Notes under the pieces: generated by a model
Seen by the model: only the letters and a program-made list of their open reading frames with translations
What the model was told of the DNA's origin: nothing
Database searches by the model: none
Shown: piece by piece, positions 1 through 12,800 of the stretch
Position numbering within the stretch: the first letter of the stretch is position 1
How the letters are laid out: the number at the start of each line of letters is the position of its first letter
Translations under genes and position numbers: made by a program
Assembly (NCBI GenBank): GCA_038503065.1
Contig: JBCAMK010000016.1
Coordinates: 1,302,001-1,366,000, forward strand
Length of the DNA: 64,000 nt
Direction: 5' to 3'
From: Paragyromitra xinjiangensis
Taxonomy: Eukaryota > Ascomycota > Pezizomycetes > Pezizales > Discinaceae

Positions 1-3000
1 CAGTCTCAGCTTGGGCTTAATTCTGACACGACGCGCTTTACTTAATCATCTTCACGACTAGTCTTGTAAAACACGGTCCCGGTTTCTATCTAACGGTATT
101 GCGCTTTTTATGAGAAAATTATAACCCACCATAACTATGTTATTAGGGATCCAATTAACACGTTTAATCTATGCCTTCGATATCTGGGGTACCTGACTGA
201 TCATGATAGTATGCAGATCGACGGGACTGCACGGGTTGCACTAGCTGTTCTAGTATTGTTCACTCATCGTATATATAAAACCCTATATTCGTACAATCTC
301 TACAGCCACCGCATCATGAACGCCCTTGGTCACCACAGGAGTTCCCTGGCCTTTCCCTTATGTTTCACATCAGCCAATATGCCATCGCCAAAACCAGAAT
401 TCCAAACAGAGTCGCTCACTCAGATATACGTAGCAATTGTACTACGGGTGTAGGAGAAAGTCTGTCACTAGGTGGCGGTGCTAGCGCTGGTTCTTCCCTT
501 CACCCTTAACACTCTGGGGCTCTTCTTTCGTTAAACCTTAATTTTCTTTATCTCTGAAGCCTCTCTACTTTCTGTAAGGTTTCTGTAAAATCTTAAGTCT
601 TGAGTTGAGTTGACGGTCAAGTTTCGCACTACCAACACGGCCACCTGGTGACAGACTTTTCCCCACCCCCGGAGTAGATACGCAGGCGTTGCTCTATGGC
701 TTCTTCAGTGTGCCCACCAAAAACTTGAAATTAGCCATACCCCCTATAGGCGCTATGCTATACACTCTGGGTGACTGTTGGTGCCCTCCTTGTTATTGAG
801 ACATCACCTAGGCACTTGCTCTCGTATTTTCGTGTGCGATTGGATGTCAAATTGAAATATATGTCTTACTAGGCGCCATTATAGATCCGCCCGGAATGGT
901 CGACCGGCGAGTGAGCTATGATGAAATTTGAAGGAATAAATCACTTTGCCTATTTCTAATCATGCAGGCCGAATTCGGAAAGCCGGCCAAGCGTCCCAGC
1001 GGGAGGTCTCACTGGTAAAGATCTGCCCGAGGGTTCGATTCGGGTGCAGCCAATACCCAAATTTCCTAAAGCACTCCGGATCCAAGCATCTTGCATCAGT
1101 TGTGGTCCGCCTCATCACAAGATTTACGACCACCGATTCCCACCCCAATCTACCAACAGCACGCTAAACCAGTTTGATTGCGAAATTTACATTTCTCTTG
1201 GGATACCACGTGGTACCATGAATCTAGCACCCTATCCCTACGTAGCGTGCTTCTAATATCAACAACTCCTGTTCATATTACCATGTTAGGTCCCAGCACT
1301 GCAAAAGCCGAGTAAGACATTAGCTTCAAAGGAAATACTTGGCCCACTGAGAATTAACAAAGAAGAAAAGGTGAAAACCTGGAATTTCATCTCGCAGGCT
1401 AGATTCCCCCTGGCACTTTATAGCTACTCCAAAATATAGAAACGTTGAAGAAGAATCAAATACAGAATTAAGTCCGGGACCCAAAGACCCTTTAGTTTCT
1501 AAATAATCACGCGTAGACCTTCCCAACGGATGAATTCCGCCATAGATAGAACAAAATCTTGAATGAAGATGGATATATATGCCATTACTGGGAAATCATC
1601 TATTCCGGTACGATCGCATATCAGCAGTAGTCGCGAGTAGGCTACGTCTACAAACCGCCCATATAGCAAATTGGACCCTTACCAGGCTGGTAGGGCTACA
1701 TATATATATACATAATTACACTATCCCTTGAATTATCCACGATACTTATAGATCTCCTAAACTTATGATTATTCCAAATTAGATCTCTGAACCATTAGCC
1801 CCAGTCATCGGTAAATCATATTGCTACCCGAGGTGAAAGTGGAGGGGACTCCAATACTAGGGCCGACGTCTGGGGTATGAAAATGGTACGGGTCTCACAT
1901 TATTTCTATTGTGGCCCCATAGATCGGATAAGCCTGCTATCCTATCTTCACACCCCAACCCCTAGTAATTCATACTATACCCTATCACGAGTATGTTGAT
2001 GTTATTGGCATACTACAGCGGAAGAAACAAATACATGTAGTTATGATACGTACGCATTGCAGTGACAGATAACGTCACGTGATGCATAGTTTATGTTGTA
2101 TTGGTGACTGACCTTCGAATTCTGATAGGGATAAAAGACACGACTGAACAATGTAGGAGCGGAAACAAAGCTCTAAGTTATCTAGCGAAGTTGAGAGTGG
2201 TGTAGGCGCCGTACCCCGCACAGCAATATGCACAACCAGAAATAATAGCCAAACAGAACAATATCCAGCATCGCCTACCAACTCGGGAATCGGCTGGACG
2301 CCCCGTCCCGCTCAGCCGATTTCCGGTGCCGAATGCAGCTCACCCTTCAGTACCAAATTACGTGTGCATCATATTTGCTGATCCGGACTTATAACTCGGG
2401 GTGTTAAGAGAAAGGAAAAAAAACGTATGCATGCATGGGGGGCTGGAAAAAAGCAAAGAAAAGGTGGAAAAAGGAAAGTTTTGTCGGGAGACAGAAAAAC
2501 CTGCACCAATAGACGAGATGAATTGTAAAGTATATATCAGCCATAATTTTGGGACTAGGAAAATTATGACTCAACGAGAACTATGACCTTACAGGATTTG
2601 CTTCGTCAATTAACACCATAGCTATCTCAGACCACTCCTCTTGAAATACCCTAATAAGATCAAAGGGAAGCAGTTGAAATCGACTCATAAAAAAACGGTG
2701 GAGCTAGCTAGAGTTGACGGGGAGAAAATGTCCAGAGAAAAGCCCATAGTGCTAGTACAGAACATAGTTCATCGCCGATGCATGGATATGTACATAGCAG
2801 CTACGACTGGCCATGGCTTAAGCAATCAAGAAGGGTAGGGCGTCAGCTAGTCATGCAGTGCTAGTTTCTACCAACCGCTTTCGGATTCAGGTTCCACATG
2901 CACGTCTACTACTCATCCAAGGTATACTCTTCAGCCCGAAGTATTACCGCCGGTATCTAGTCTGAGTCGGTCAAAGGGCCCATGCTGATTTCTTGTGGGT

Positions 3001-4090
3001 TGCGTACAAGAGTCGAAGTACGGTGAGAATCCAAATCATATCACATCACTCGGTATACTAGTTTAGTTATACAGCTCATATATAAACAAAGAGGCTTTAG
3101 GCAAATAGACAGCTTTAGATTGATTTTTTTTTCATAATTTGTGAATCTGCCGGTCTTATTCTCACTTTTTGTGAGGGGTTTGTTGGAGTTGCTCACGATC
3201 GCGACAGATAGGCAAATAGCTATAGAACCCTACTTCTCCGGCACTGCGTATACGTACGACTAGCTCAAGCTGCGCTATCTTGGGATTCATTAACAAGCAT
3301 TACCGGCCACAAAGTTCCGCTAGCCTAGGATAGAGGAACACTAATTAACCATATTACCACGTGCGTAGTACTAGTACATTATGTTATGGTAAGAAGACCT
3401 TGAATTTAAAAGTTCAGCACATTTGCTTTTACCGATTAACTTTCAACTTGTATACACAATTGAACAGGTACTACGAATTAAATTTAGTCCTTCTAGTATC
3501 AGATATAATCCGTGAAGTCATTATAATAGACACATCCCTGGAACACCACATGTAGCCGCGTCGACGTCTGGAGATGAAGCCTAAGTTCATTATGGGTTCC
3601 GAAACGTTAACTTTCCAAAAAAACCGAATTCAGCAAAAGGAAATAAAACATAGCGCTAGCCTTCCATCATGCGGAGGCTACCGCCCCTAGGTCTCTGAAA
3701 TAAAGATATGAGATTAATGTACAGATATGATAGGATGGCAATCCGTTATTCGGAATAGTGCAAACAGGATGTTGTAAAGATGAATACGGAGTAGTCTTTT
3801 CTACGTGTAAACACATTAAACCTGTGGCCTGGGCTAAAATGAAAAGACGGGATACGACGTGGAGTAAAGGAACTAGAAACAGAGTCTGATATCCTGGGAC
3901 GTCTCGAAAATATATTCGGACTACGTGATACACATATCGTCGATATCACCACAAACCCTTACCATCATCTCAGCTCGTCCGTAGCCATAAAAATTACCAC
4001 AATAATCTTGGTTAATTAGTCATTATCAGTAAGATATTAAAACTCGACCCTGCTTACGTAAATTATAGTACATACCCGCAGCAGCTTCTA
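1..4090. other. Gene-free, repeat-decayed DNA
   Basis: I see no recognisable gene here. Open frames are short, overlap on both strands and lack splice-site or family signals. A tRNA-like relic lies near 1000-1062 and is listed separately. There are short TA-rich tracts near 1700, and purine-rich plus-strand stretches at about 2400-2500 and 2640-2740 that give lysine-rich chance frames. The DNA behaves like old intergenic or transposon-derived sequence. Confidence 0.5.
1000..1062 (+). repeat. tRNA-related (SINE-like) relic
   Basis: This stretch has a D-arm-like segment (GGTCTCACTGGTAAAGATC), then a box-B-like GGGTTCGATTCG and an end resembling an acceptor (GGTGCAGCCA). The box B motif differs from the GGTTCRANNCC consensus at one base. 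The distance from the box-A-like to the box-B-like part is only about 25 nt, too short for a full tRNA, and the T stem does not pair as a tRNA T arm. It is therefore not a functional tRNA gene. A tRNA-derived SINE head or a deleted tRNA pseudogene is the simplest reading; chance similarity is possible. Confidence 0.25.
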
Positions 4091-4264
4091 TCAGCGATTA
4101 AATTTATTATCATAATCTCCGATCCTGGCAAAAACGACCACAGATTCTTCGTTGATACTCTGCTGAATAAAGCGATCCATCAATTTCGAGTTTGCCCTAG
4201 TAGCATTTAGTAATTGGAGGGCTGCCGCAGTAAGCGGAGTGGTGGCTGTTGGCCTTGTTAGAAA
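4091..4264 (-). pseudogene. Transposon-like protein relic, copy B
   Basis: This is a minus-strand frame of 57 residues that is open but lacks both ends of a gene: a TAG precedes it at 4267-4265 and a TGA closes it at 4093-4091. It aligns residue by residue with the relic at 26567-26900. Shared positions include TPLT, LQ-x-LN, a QQ pair and the block ESVVVFAR. Several of these residues are encoded by different synonymous codons in the two loci; VVVFAR is GTG GTC GTT TTT GCC AGG here and GTG GTT GTA TTT GCG AGA in the other copy. That pattern points to past selection on a protein rather than a plain DNA repeat. I do not recognise the family. A gag-like or accessory protein of a retroelement is one possibility. 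Confidence 0.5.
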
Positions 4265-7200
4265 CTACCAGTTAGAGGCGAGGGATGCAGCTTACTATAA
4301 ACACCAGCGCTACCAGTCGGCAAAGGGGAGGGCTGAGAGGCCCTCTTGATTCGAGCTTGATCTCGTGTAGCCGAAGAAGACATTAGACGGAAAAACGGAA
4401 TGAAAAGGAAAAAAATCTACCCGGGTGTAGTTTAATGGAGTCAGTGAGATGAAGACTGAAGTCTTCAAAGATGGGGTGTTGTGAGAAGTTTTATTTGCCG
4501 AGACTTCCTTGGCCAGCGCGGTAGTCCTACAGGACACAGGTTATATTTATGCATCAAGCAAGAAACAAAATAGATCATAACTGGATACTATAGCCCGGGG
4601 TTCGGTGTATCTCCGCATTGTGGGCATACGGTTCCATGTTGTCTGGCCATGTAACCGCATTTTGTGTGGAAATCTACATCACCAACACTTGTATTCTTCG
4701 CGCTCACACATATCTCAACAGCCAATTGGCAAGCCTAACGGGCCCAAATGATTGCTGGCGCTGTTATAGTCTAGGATAACCCATCCCGGATCCCATGTAA
4801 TATATCTACGAAGCTAGTAGTGGATTAACAAACACAAAGTCTTTTAACTGTAGGTTCTTCCGCCATCACTTATATGGGGTTGGTACTGTCTTAAAAACTG
4901 AGATCCTTTAGGATTGCCTACCGTAAGCGAAATACTCATCGCCATAGCTTCTCAAAGACTCTGTGTATTTGCAATTGTTGTACAGTCGACTCATCCTCAG
5001 CCCGAATAAAGTTTTGGCTGAGAATTGACTCCCAGAGTCCAATCAGAGATGGTTTCGCCCTAAAACCCTACAATGATTGTAACGTCGCATTATCAGAAAT
5101 TTACAGGCAATGTGAGCACGTACCGTTTTACACCTATTTCTGTCTAATGACCCTGTTCTGAGAGATTTACAACCCTACTGGCATTTAAAATGCCACATCA
5201 TCCTTACTTGAGTTTGGGCCTAAGATTGATTTGACGTTGATCCGCAGGCTGCAATATAAGCTTATTTCGCAACAAATCACGTTGCCAAGAACGTTGAATT
5301 TCCTTGCTTTTGGCCATGGCGTCGCTCGCAAGTTGATTTCTGATATGAGTGTACTACACTGAATTGATTGACCTTGGTTGACTTCGGCCCGTTAACTCAG
5401 GTACTTTGTTTTTCCTTGAAGAATTTGGGGTTTAGCCTCGCGTACGGTTACTTGAAAGTATCTAGGTAATCTTTCCTAAAAAATAGTTGGAATTAAAAGT
5501 CCGCTGAAAGCGCAGTATGAGCTACCGGCTCTGAAACCAGTCATACTGAGTATATTTGATTGGCAGATACACTTCAAGGGGGACATATACACATATGCAA
5601 AGAATACATAACACCCCAACAAAACTTATGTGGACACTCAGTAAACATCCCACCAGGGTGTATGGAGGGGAAAAAGAAAAACGTCAACGTTGATGATCAT
5701 GAGTTTTTAATAACGAACCCAATCTTAATGACGCCCGGTGGCGCCGTGCCATCACGTTACTTCTTGACCTCGTATTTCTAAGCATTGCGTATACCACTAG
5801 AGACAAGCTGAGAGGCAGACCACTAGCTATAGCTATTTGGTTCACGGGGCCAAGAGGAGCTGGAGTGACCCCTAGTGGAATCTTCAGACCGAGATCATTA
5901 TATTAGCTATTTATATCCTCAGTAGAAATCGCTGTGCTATTTTGCATTGAGGGTCTGGGGTAGGAGTTGGCGACTGAAGGTCCTAAACCTGCAAATGTGT
6001 GGGTTCATGGCCAGGTTGGCGGGGATTTGCGTGGGAGTAGCAATGGGGAACATTACCCATACGCTTTTCTAGATAGATGGGGAAGCGGAGTGTGGCGGCT
6101 TGCAGCTACCCATGTATATATTCCCCAGCCGCAATCTGTCTAGAACCAGCCTTAAGGAGCTAAGACAAGGATTTAATTTTCACGACAGAAATGTTGGAAA
6201 TGGGCTTTATGATTCACATTATGGGCTGATACTGACTTCGGGGGAGCGGAGGAAAGGAGCGGAACGACGTATCTGAGAAGTCATCCGGTAATGACGTTCG
6301 GTAAGATTAAATATTGGGATAATGAGCGTAGAGTATATAATTATGGAGGGTTGGGGAGCTTGGCTGGGAGTACGCGGATCATTCGAGATATTCACGGATA
6401 ATTCTTGGAGCCCGCACCGAGGCCGGCCACTCTGCCCCGACGTTAATCGCAGCACCCATTTCTCCGCCTGATCGAGGAGGTTCAGGCCAGCACGCACATC
6501 TAGAGGGCTGCCTCGAGTAAGCTATAGATACCTACAGATCACTATCAAATCCTATAAGAGCTAGGTCCATTTAGAATTCAGAAGTTTTCAGAGTTTCCGG
6601 GTGAGCTGCAATCGTTCAAGAAAATTACCTCCACAACCGGTGCTTGCACGTGCACTACTTAATTTGAACATAAGCTGAAGGTGGGTGGTCAACCACAAGC
6701 TAGATTCCGAAGATCACAACAGCCCAGACCTTTACGCCGGACATTAAAGATTCACACTTGAGATGAGTAATTTAACACAAGTTTACGCATGCATGAGCGA
6801 TCGCAAAAATCATACCACCGTACGCGCCCGTCCCAGCCCCGGGAAGCGGCAGCAACGGTCCAATCTCGGAATTGCGCTTTTGATGCAGATATTCATGAAC
6901 TCAATTAATCTCGGCATTTAGGCACGTGTACGCATAGATCAACATACGCCAGTACCTGCACATAATAGTACATGGAGAGTTCCGAATTATTAAGAAACCG
7001 TTGGTGCTGAGGAGATCTTGGTGGTACCAGCTGCAGAGATAAATGAAGTTCGCAAGATTGTGTCCAGTATTTCCCGTGGGGGTAGGGATCAGCTCAACTT
7101 TCGTTCCAAATCGGTGAATATTAGCGATGGGGCGCGTCTCATTCTTTGGTAGCGATGGCCATCTGGCCCAATTCGGAGCAAAGGCAATTAACAAAAAAGA

Positions 7201-9184
7201 AAACAAAAAGGTTGGGATTGAAGAAAAGGAATAAAACCAAGGCAGAGAGGAAGGTGACACAAGAAAAACGAAAAAGAGTGAGCGGCCGGTGTTTGGTTCA
7301 TTCCCACGATAGCCAGTATGCGGAGGTGTTCTTGCGTTGGGACGAACCAGTATAATGGCGAAAAGTGGACTCCGTAATACCATGGCTAGCCTTTGGAAGC
7401 ACTCCCCCACGTTTCATCCCGCATAGGCACATTTTAAATGAGGAGCAGAGCTTGAGCTTACCCTTGCGATAAAAGCCTTGTGAGACCCATTCCCTGGCTA
7501 AGTAGAGTACCGTAGGAAAAGTGAATCACGGGAATCCCGTAAACTCAACGGCGTTACCGACTAGTAACGGGTCCCGTCCGAGAAACCTGACAAATTTAGG
7601 TATCCAGAAAAAACAAATCCGCCCGAGCGGGGTATGTGCACATTTGGTTTGCTCATCAAGCTCTTGAAAAGAAACAATAACCAAGTGAGGAATTCTCTCT
7701 TCTCTTTCTGAGGACCGGTAATAGCCAATAACGAATCTAGACCCAGCTCTGGGCCCGGAGGAACTGGATTGGATTAGTTACATCATGCATAGACTGGCCA
7801 GCTGGGACCAAACTGCCGCGATGCATTAGATAAAACTAATAGGCGGAACCCACGCAAGGGGGTGCGATATACGAATGCATTCAGTTATCCCTCAAGGTCT
7901 TTCAAGTCCCAAAAAGCCAGCCTTAAGGATGATAAATTGGCAGTGAAGACTATAAACCATTAACGACAAAGTCACTTTGGGAGAGTGCTAGCGGTGAAGT
8001 TGAATTTTCTCAAGCCCAGAACACTAAACACTACCCAAGCTTCCTCCTCAAACCATTAGTCAAAAGGAGTTCGCTTCTCCATTTCCCTCTCTTTAAAATG
8101 GTGTTCTTGCCCTATAGCAATTATATTGGGGATGAGCTTGGCGTTGTTACCTTTGCTTTATATTTGCCTTTCTATTCCTACGGTTTTTAAACCACAACCT
8201 CCCGTAGATTTGCTAGTACTTGCTCATCATTCACTATAGTACAATAGCAGCATCGACATCGACATCACTCCCCCAAAGACTACTTTCTATAGATCCGGCT
8301 TAGTTTAATTCAATAGTAGTTGTGATATATCGATAGTTGACCAAACTGTCAGGGACAGATTAGAGACTTCTGCTCTTTATGTCAAAATTCTTCTACTCAT
8401 CAATATCATACGATTATACAATTAGAGTCATTCCGAGGAGGAATTCTACTCCGAAATTCTTCCTCTCGTGATAGAGACGACTAATATGGTAGGAGCACAG
8501 GGGATTCTAACCAAATTCATCGCCTAGAGAATAAAGCCCGGGAATGAATGCGTTTAGGCCACTGCTAGTGGAGACTCATCTGGCTTTGGGCTGAGAGTAA
8601 TTCACGTCGATTGAAACCCCAATCCATAAGGCTACTTCACCTACAGCTGCTAGCCCTAAGCTTTCGCTAAAGTTATGGCCTAGAAATCACCTATCTCCTG
8701 TTTAGGGCGTCGAAAATCATAATTCTGTTCGGGAGAACTATCATTTAAGCCTCGAGAAGGTTTTTGTTCGTTTCGAATACGATAAAACCATTGTAAAGCT
8801 AGTGTCGTTCAGAAATTTTGATGTTTCTTGACTTGACTCGACGTACCATATTGGCCAGTACCCTGTACATGTCAACTATTTACTATATGTAACAAAAGGC
8901 ACCAACTCGGAGATCATGCACAAAAGCGTGGCATTGGCGCTACATAAGGGCCTACTAATTCTGAAGGGAAAGATCTCGCGAAATCTGTCCAAATTGAGGA
9001 GGGGGCTTAAAGATCCTTCTGGTGGCATCCTGCCGGGAAGTTGCGCCGTACTGTAGATATAAGGCCTCAAGCCACAGTCTAGGCGCAAGACACTGAAGAC
9101 CGTGAGGCACGAAGGCAAGGCACGAAGGAGGATGCATATTAAATATGAAGATGAAGAGAAAGGCTAAGCAGAGGGCTGTACCTA
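4265..9184. other. Gene-free intergenic DNA
   Basis: No gene is recognisable. The longest open frame is 6901-7410 on the minus strand (169 aa). It has no recognisable domain, no promoter or intron signals, and overlaps a lysine-rich plus-strand frame created by an A-rich tract at 7180-7290. By a rough length estimate, about one frame this long is expected by chance in a window of this size. Nothing else in the stretch can be supported. Confidence 0.45.
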
Positions 9185-9410
9185 CTGTAGAAACTGGGTA
9201 AATACAGACCGTTGCTAAGAGGGGTTTCTGGGATACTGTCCCAATAACGGAGGGGTTAAGCTAATTTTTGGGGGTTTTCTCTGTGAACGGACTCCAACAG
9301 CCCCAGCTGAGCCGTGTCCCCCTCCTGTTTTGATGTAACTCGATCCCTCAAAAGGTATAGTATAACAAGCCTCCTTCTTGGCAACGGTCTGTATCTATCC
9401 AGTCCTACGG
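9185..9410. mobile_element. MITE, 39-bp-TIR family, older copy
   Basis: This 226-bp element has terminal inverted repeats of about 38 bp. The left arm starts CTGTAGAAACTGGG and contains AATACAGACCGTTGC; the right arm ends GCAACGGTCTGTAT...CTACGG. It is homologous to the element at 15768-16006 in both arms and in an internal block at about 9280-9330 (around CTGTGAACGGACTCCAACAG). The left flank is TA and the right flank TT, consistent with a TA target duplication that later mutated. It encodes no protein, so it would have depended on a transposase elsewhere. TA duplication plus TIRs suggests the Tc1/mariner superfamily (inference). Confidence 0.8.
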
Positions 9411-9693
9411 TTTATAGTCCTCTGGGTATCGTCCCGTGACGGTAAGTATCAGCATCCAGAAGTTTGTCGAAGATTAAGACTTGGAGAGCCATTTAGCTAT
9501 GGGCACGTGATAAAGCCCGCAGGCCCAAATGATCCTGAACGACTCAGTAATTAAATACCTTAGCCACTGTTATCGGTGCTCTTTAGATCTTGATTGGCGA
9601 AAACTGAATAGACCCACAAAAGCTAATCCAGGAATCGGGATGGCTGCCGTTGATAAAATTACGCCAGGTTGGGATTACCCGGCAAACCGTCTC
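9411..9693. other. Upstream region of RPC2, no gene
   Basis: No open reading frame or repeat is recognised between the MITE and the RPC2 promoter. The MITE ends only about 430 bp before the RPC2 start codon, so it sits within possible promoter distance. Confidence 0.4.
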
Positions 9694-9705
9694 TAGGGTT
9701 AGGGG
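9694..9705 (+). promoter_or_regulatory. Telomere-box-like motif upstream of RPC2
   Basis: TAGGGTTAGGGG lies about 140 bp before the RPC2 start codon and contains two overlapping TTAGGG-type units. In several fungi TTAGGG-binding general regulatory factors (Tbf1 in yeast) act at ribosomal and small-RNA gene promoters. Its position upstream of a Pol III subunit gene makes a regulatory role plausible, but a single 12-bp match is weak evidence. Confidence 0.35.
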
Positions 9706-9841
9706 AGCGGAAAATCCCGTTGCTGGATCATCAAAACTTTTTGAGCCTCAGCGTCTCCCCGCCACAGTTTCAATTGTATGACTCCTCAACACCACAATCC
9801 CACCGTTGAGCCAGTCTACAAAGCCTGTCAGCATTTTCACG

Positions 9842-12800
9842 ATGCCTTCTCTGCCAGGGCGTAAAGTAGCCTCTGCTGCGTCAGCGTCAGCTCCTAGGCC
9901 CAATCTTTCACAGCCCAGGGTTAAGACAAAGCTCAAGACTGAAACCGCCAAAGACGAAGAGTCTGGAAAGCCCCAAGGCGACGCGTTCGACGAGCTTTTA
10001 CACACCTATTACAATGGCAAGCATTTGACGGATTCTATCAGCACTGCGGAAGACAAATGGACATTATTGCCAGCGTTCCTTAAAGTCAAAGGTCTTGTCA
10101 AACAACACATTGACTCATTCAACTTTTTCGTGGATGTGGAGTTAAAGCAAATCGTGAAAGCGAACGAACGTGTGGTTAGTGATGTAGACCCACAATTCTT
10201 TTTGAGGTAACTATACGCTGAACCTAGAGTCTTGGAGATTATCATGGGATCTTAGCTCACATATACAGGTATACGGATATCCGAGTAGGTACGCCTGAAC
10301 GCTTAGATATCGAAAGTAACGCCGAAATTACGCCAAACGAGTGTCGTTTAAGAGATTTGACTTATGCTGCGCCAATATTTGTTGATGTCGAGTACAGTCG
10401 TGGGAAGCAAATCGTTAGACGAAGAGGAATGAATATTGGACGGTTACCTATAATGCTGAGGAGCGGCAAGTGCGTTCTATCCGGCAAAAGCGAATGGGAG
10501 ATGGCCAAACTTAATGAATGTCCACTGGATCCAGGAGGTTATTTCGTGGTTAATGGGACGGAAAAGGTTATATTAGTACAAGAGCAGCTAAGCAAGAATC
10601 GCATCATCGTCGAGAATGATCAGAAGAAGGGAATAGTACAAGCTTCAGTAACTAGGTGAGGAAACCCTTATTCCTAAGCCTTCCCCCCAGAGTGGCTAAC
10701 CTTATAAATCATTGAACAGTTCTACTCACGAGCGAAAATCGAAAACACACGTAATCACAAAAAAAGGGTGTATCTACCTTCGTCATAACTCTATCATGGA
10801 AGATATGCCGATCGTCCTAGTTCTCAAAGCTATGGGTATTCAATCCGATCACGAAATCCTTCTTCTAGTTGCAGGCACGGACATGGTCTATCAAGACACC
10901 TTCTCCGTCAATTTTGAGGAATGCGCGAAACTCAAAATTTTCACACAGCAGCAAGCTCTAGATTACCTAGGGGCTAGGGCAAAAAAAGCGAGAATGCCTA
11001 TGAACGCTGTAAATAGACGCCCACCAGCGTTGGAGGCACTAGAGACTTTGGCAAATATCGTGCTAGCTCACGTCCCTGTGGAAAACCTAAACTTCAGACC
11101 AAAAGCTTTATATCTTGCTTTCATGACGAGAAGAGTGGTTATGTGTATGACAAACCCGGAATTAGTTGATGATCGAGATTATGTAGGGAATAAGCGACTT
11201 GAGCTGTATGTGTTAGATTTCCCTCGTCGGAAGAACTGATGCTAACTATTGTGCCGAAAAAAAGCGCTGGGCAGCTTCTTTCTTTACTGTTTGAAGACTT
11301 ATTCAAGAAACTAAATAACGACATGAAGATGAACATCGATAAGATTTTGAAGAAACCTAGCCGGACAGAAGAGTTTGATGCCAGCACTTTGCTAGCTACA
11401 GGCGCTAATTTGATTACCCAGGGGATGAATCGTGCCATATCAACTGGTAACTGGTCTGTAAAGCGTTTCAAGATGGAACGTGCTGGTGTTACACACGTTC
11501 TTAGCCGATTGAGTTATATTAGTGCTCTTGGTATGATGACCAGAATATCTTCACAGTTCGAAAAGACTAGAAAGGTTTCTGGTCCTCGCGCGCTTCAACC
11601 TTCGCAATTTGGGCTATTGTGCCCGTCAGATACCCCTGAAGGTGAAGCATGTGGATTGGTAAAGAATTTGGCCCTGATGACACATATCACGACGGATGAT
11701 GAAGAGGAACCAATCAGGAAGCTAGTATTTGCGCTTGGTGCGGAAGATGCTACCTTGGTGAGCGGGTACGAGCTTTATGCGCCTGGTGCATATATCATCT
11801 TCATAAACGGTACGGTTGTCGGAATCACGAGGTATCCGGCGAAGTTTTTACATAATTTCCGAAAATTGAGGAGAACTGGGAAGATTTCGGAGTTTATCAG
11901 TATCTTTATCAACCAACACCACAATGGAGTACATATTGCAACGGATGGAGGAAGGATTTGCAGGCCGTTGATTATTGTGGAAAACAAAAGGTGTAAAGTC
12001 ACGCCACGATATCTCAAGGTATGCAAGTGTATCCTTTTTACCCTTCATTTGCTAAGTACGTTTCTAGTCACTTGCAGCCGGCCGCATGAACTTTGAAGAC
12101 TTCCTGAAACGTGGCCTCGTCGAATATGTCGATTGCAATGAAGAGAACGATGCCCACATTGCCATCTATGAACACGAGATCAGCGAATCCACTACTCATC
12201 TTGAGATCGAACCGTTTACTATTCTTGGCGCAGTTGCAGGGCTGATCCCGTACCCTCACCACAATCAGTCACCCCGTAACACATATCAGTGTGCTATGGG
12301 CAAACAAGCAATTGGGGCTATCGCCTACAACCAGTTCTTAAGGATAGACACACTACTTTACCTTATGGTTTACCCCCAGCAGCCAATGGTCAAGACCAGG
12401 ACAATTGAATTAATCCAGTATGACAAGCTGCCGGCTGGCCAGAGCGCGATTGTTGCGGTGATGAGTTATTCTGGGTATGATATTGAGGACGCGTTAGTAT
12501 TAAACAGGGCGTCGCTCGATCGGGGATTTGGGAGGTGCCAAGTGTTTAGGAAATATGCGACTACACTAAAAAAATACCAGAATGGAACTGTTGATCGGAT
12601 CGGAGATATAAAACGGGAGCTTAGTCGAGACCTTGATAATCCTGATGAACTAGTTCCTATACGCAAGCACGCAGCTCTAGAGCCCGACGGTCTAGCCGCT
12701 GTAGGGGAGAAGATATCAATGGGCGAAGTCTATATCAATAAACAAGTACCCACCAATACTTCAAACGCACCCACATTACTCAATGACGGCCCTCCATTAG

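Noticed and set aside
6901..7410. 169-aa minus-strand open frame, longest outside known genes
   Set aside because: No recognisable motif, no supporting signals, and overlaps an A-rich tract that favours long open frames; its length is about what chance allows in 64 kb.
12068..12077. Alternative RPC2 intron 4 acceptor at the CAG ending 12077
   Set aside because: It would shift the frame by one base; the TAG ending at 12067 keeps phase and the family sequence.
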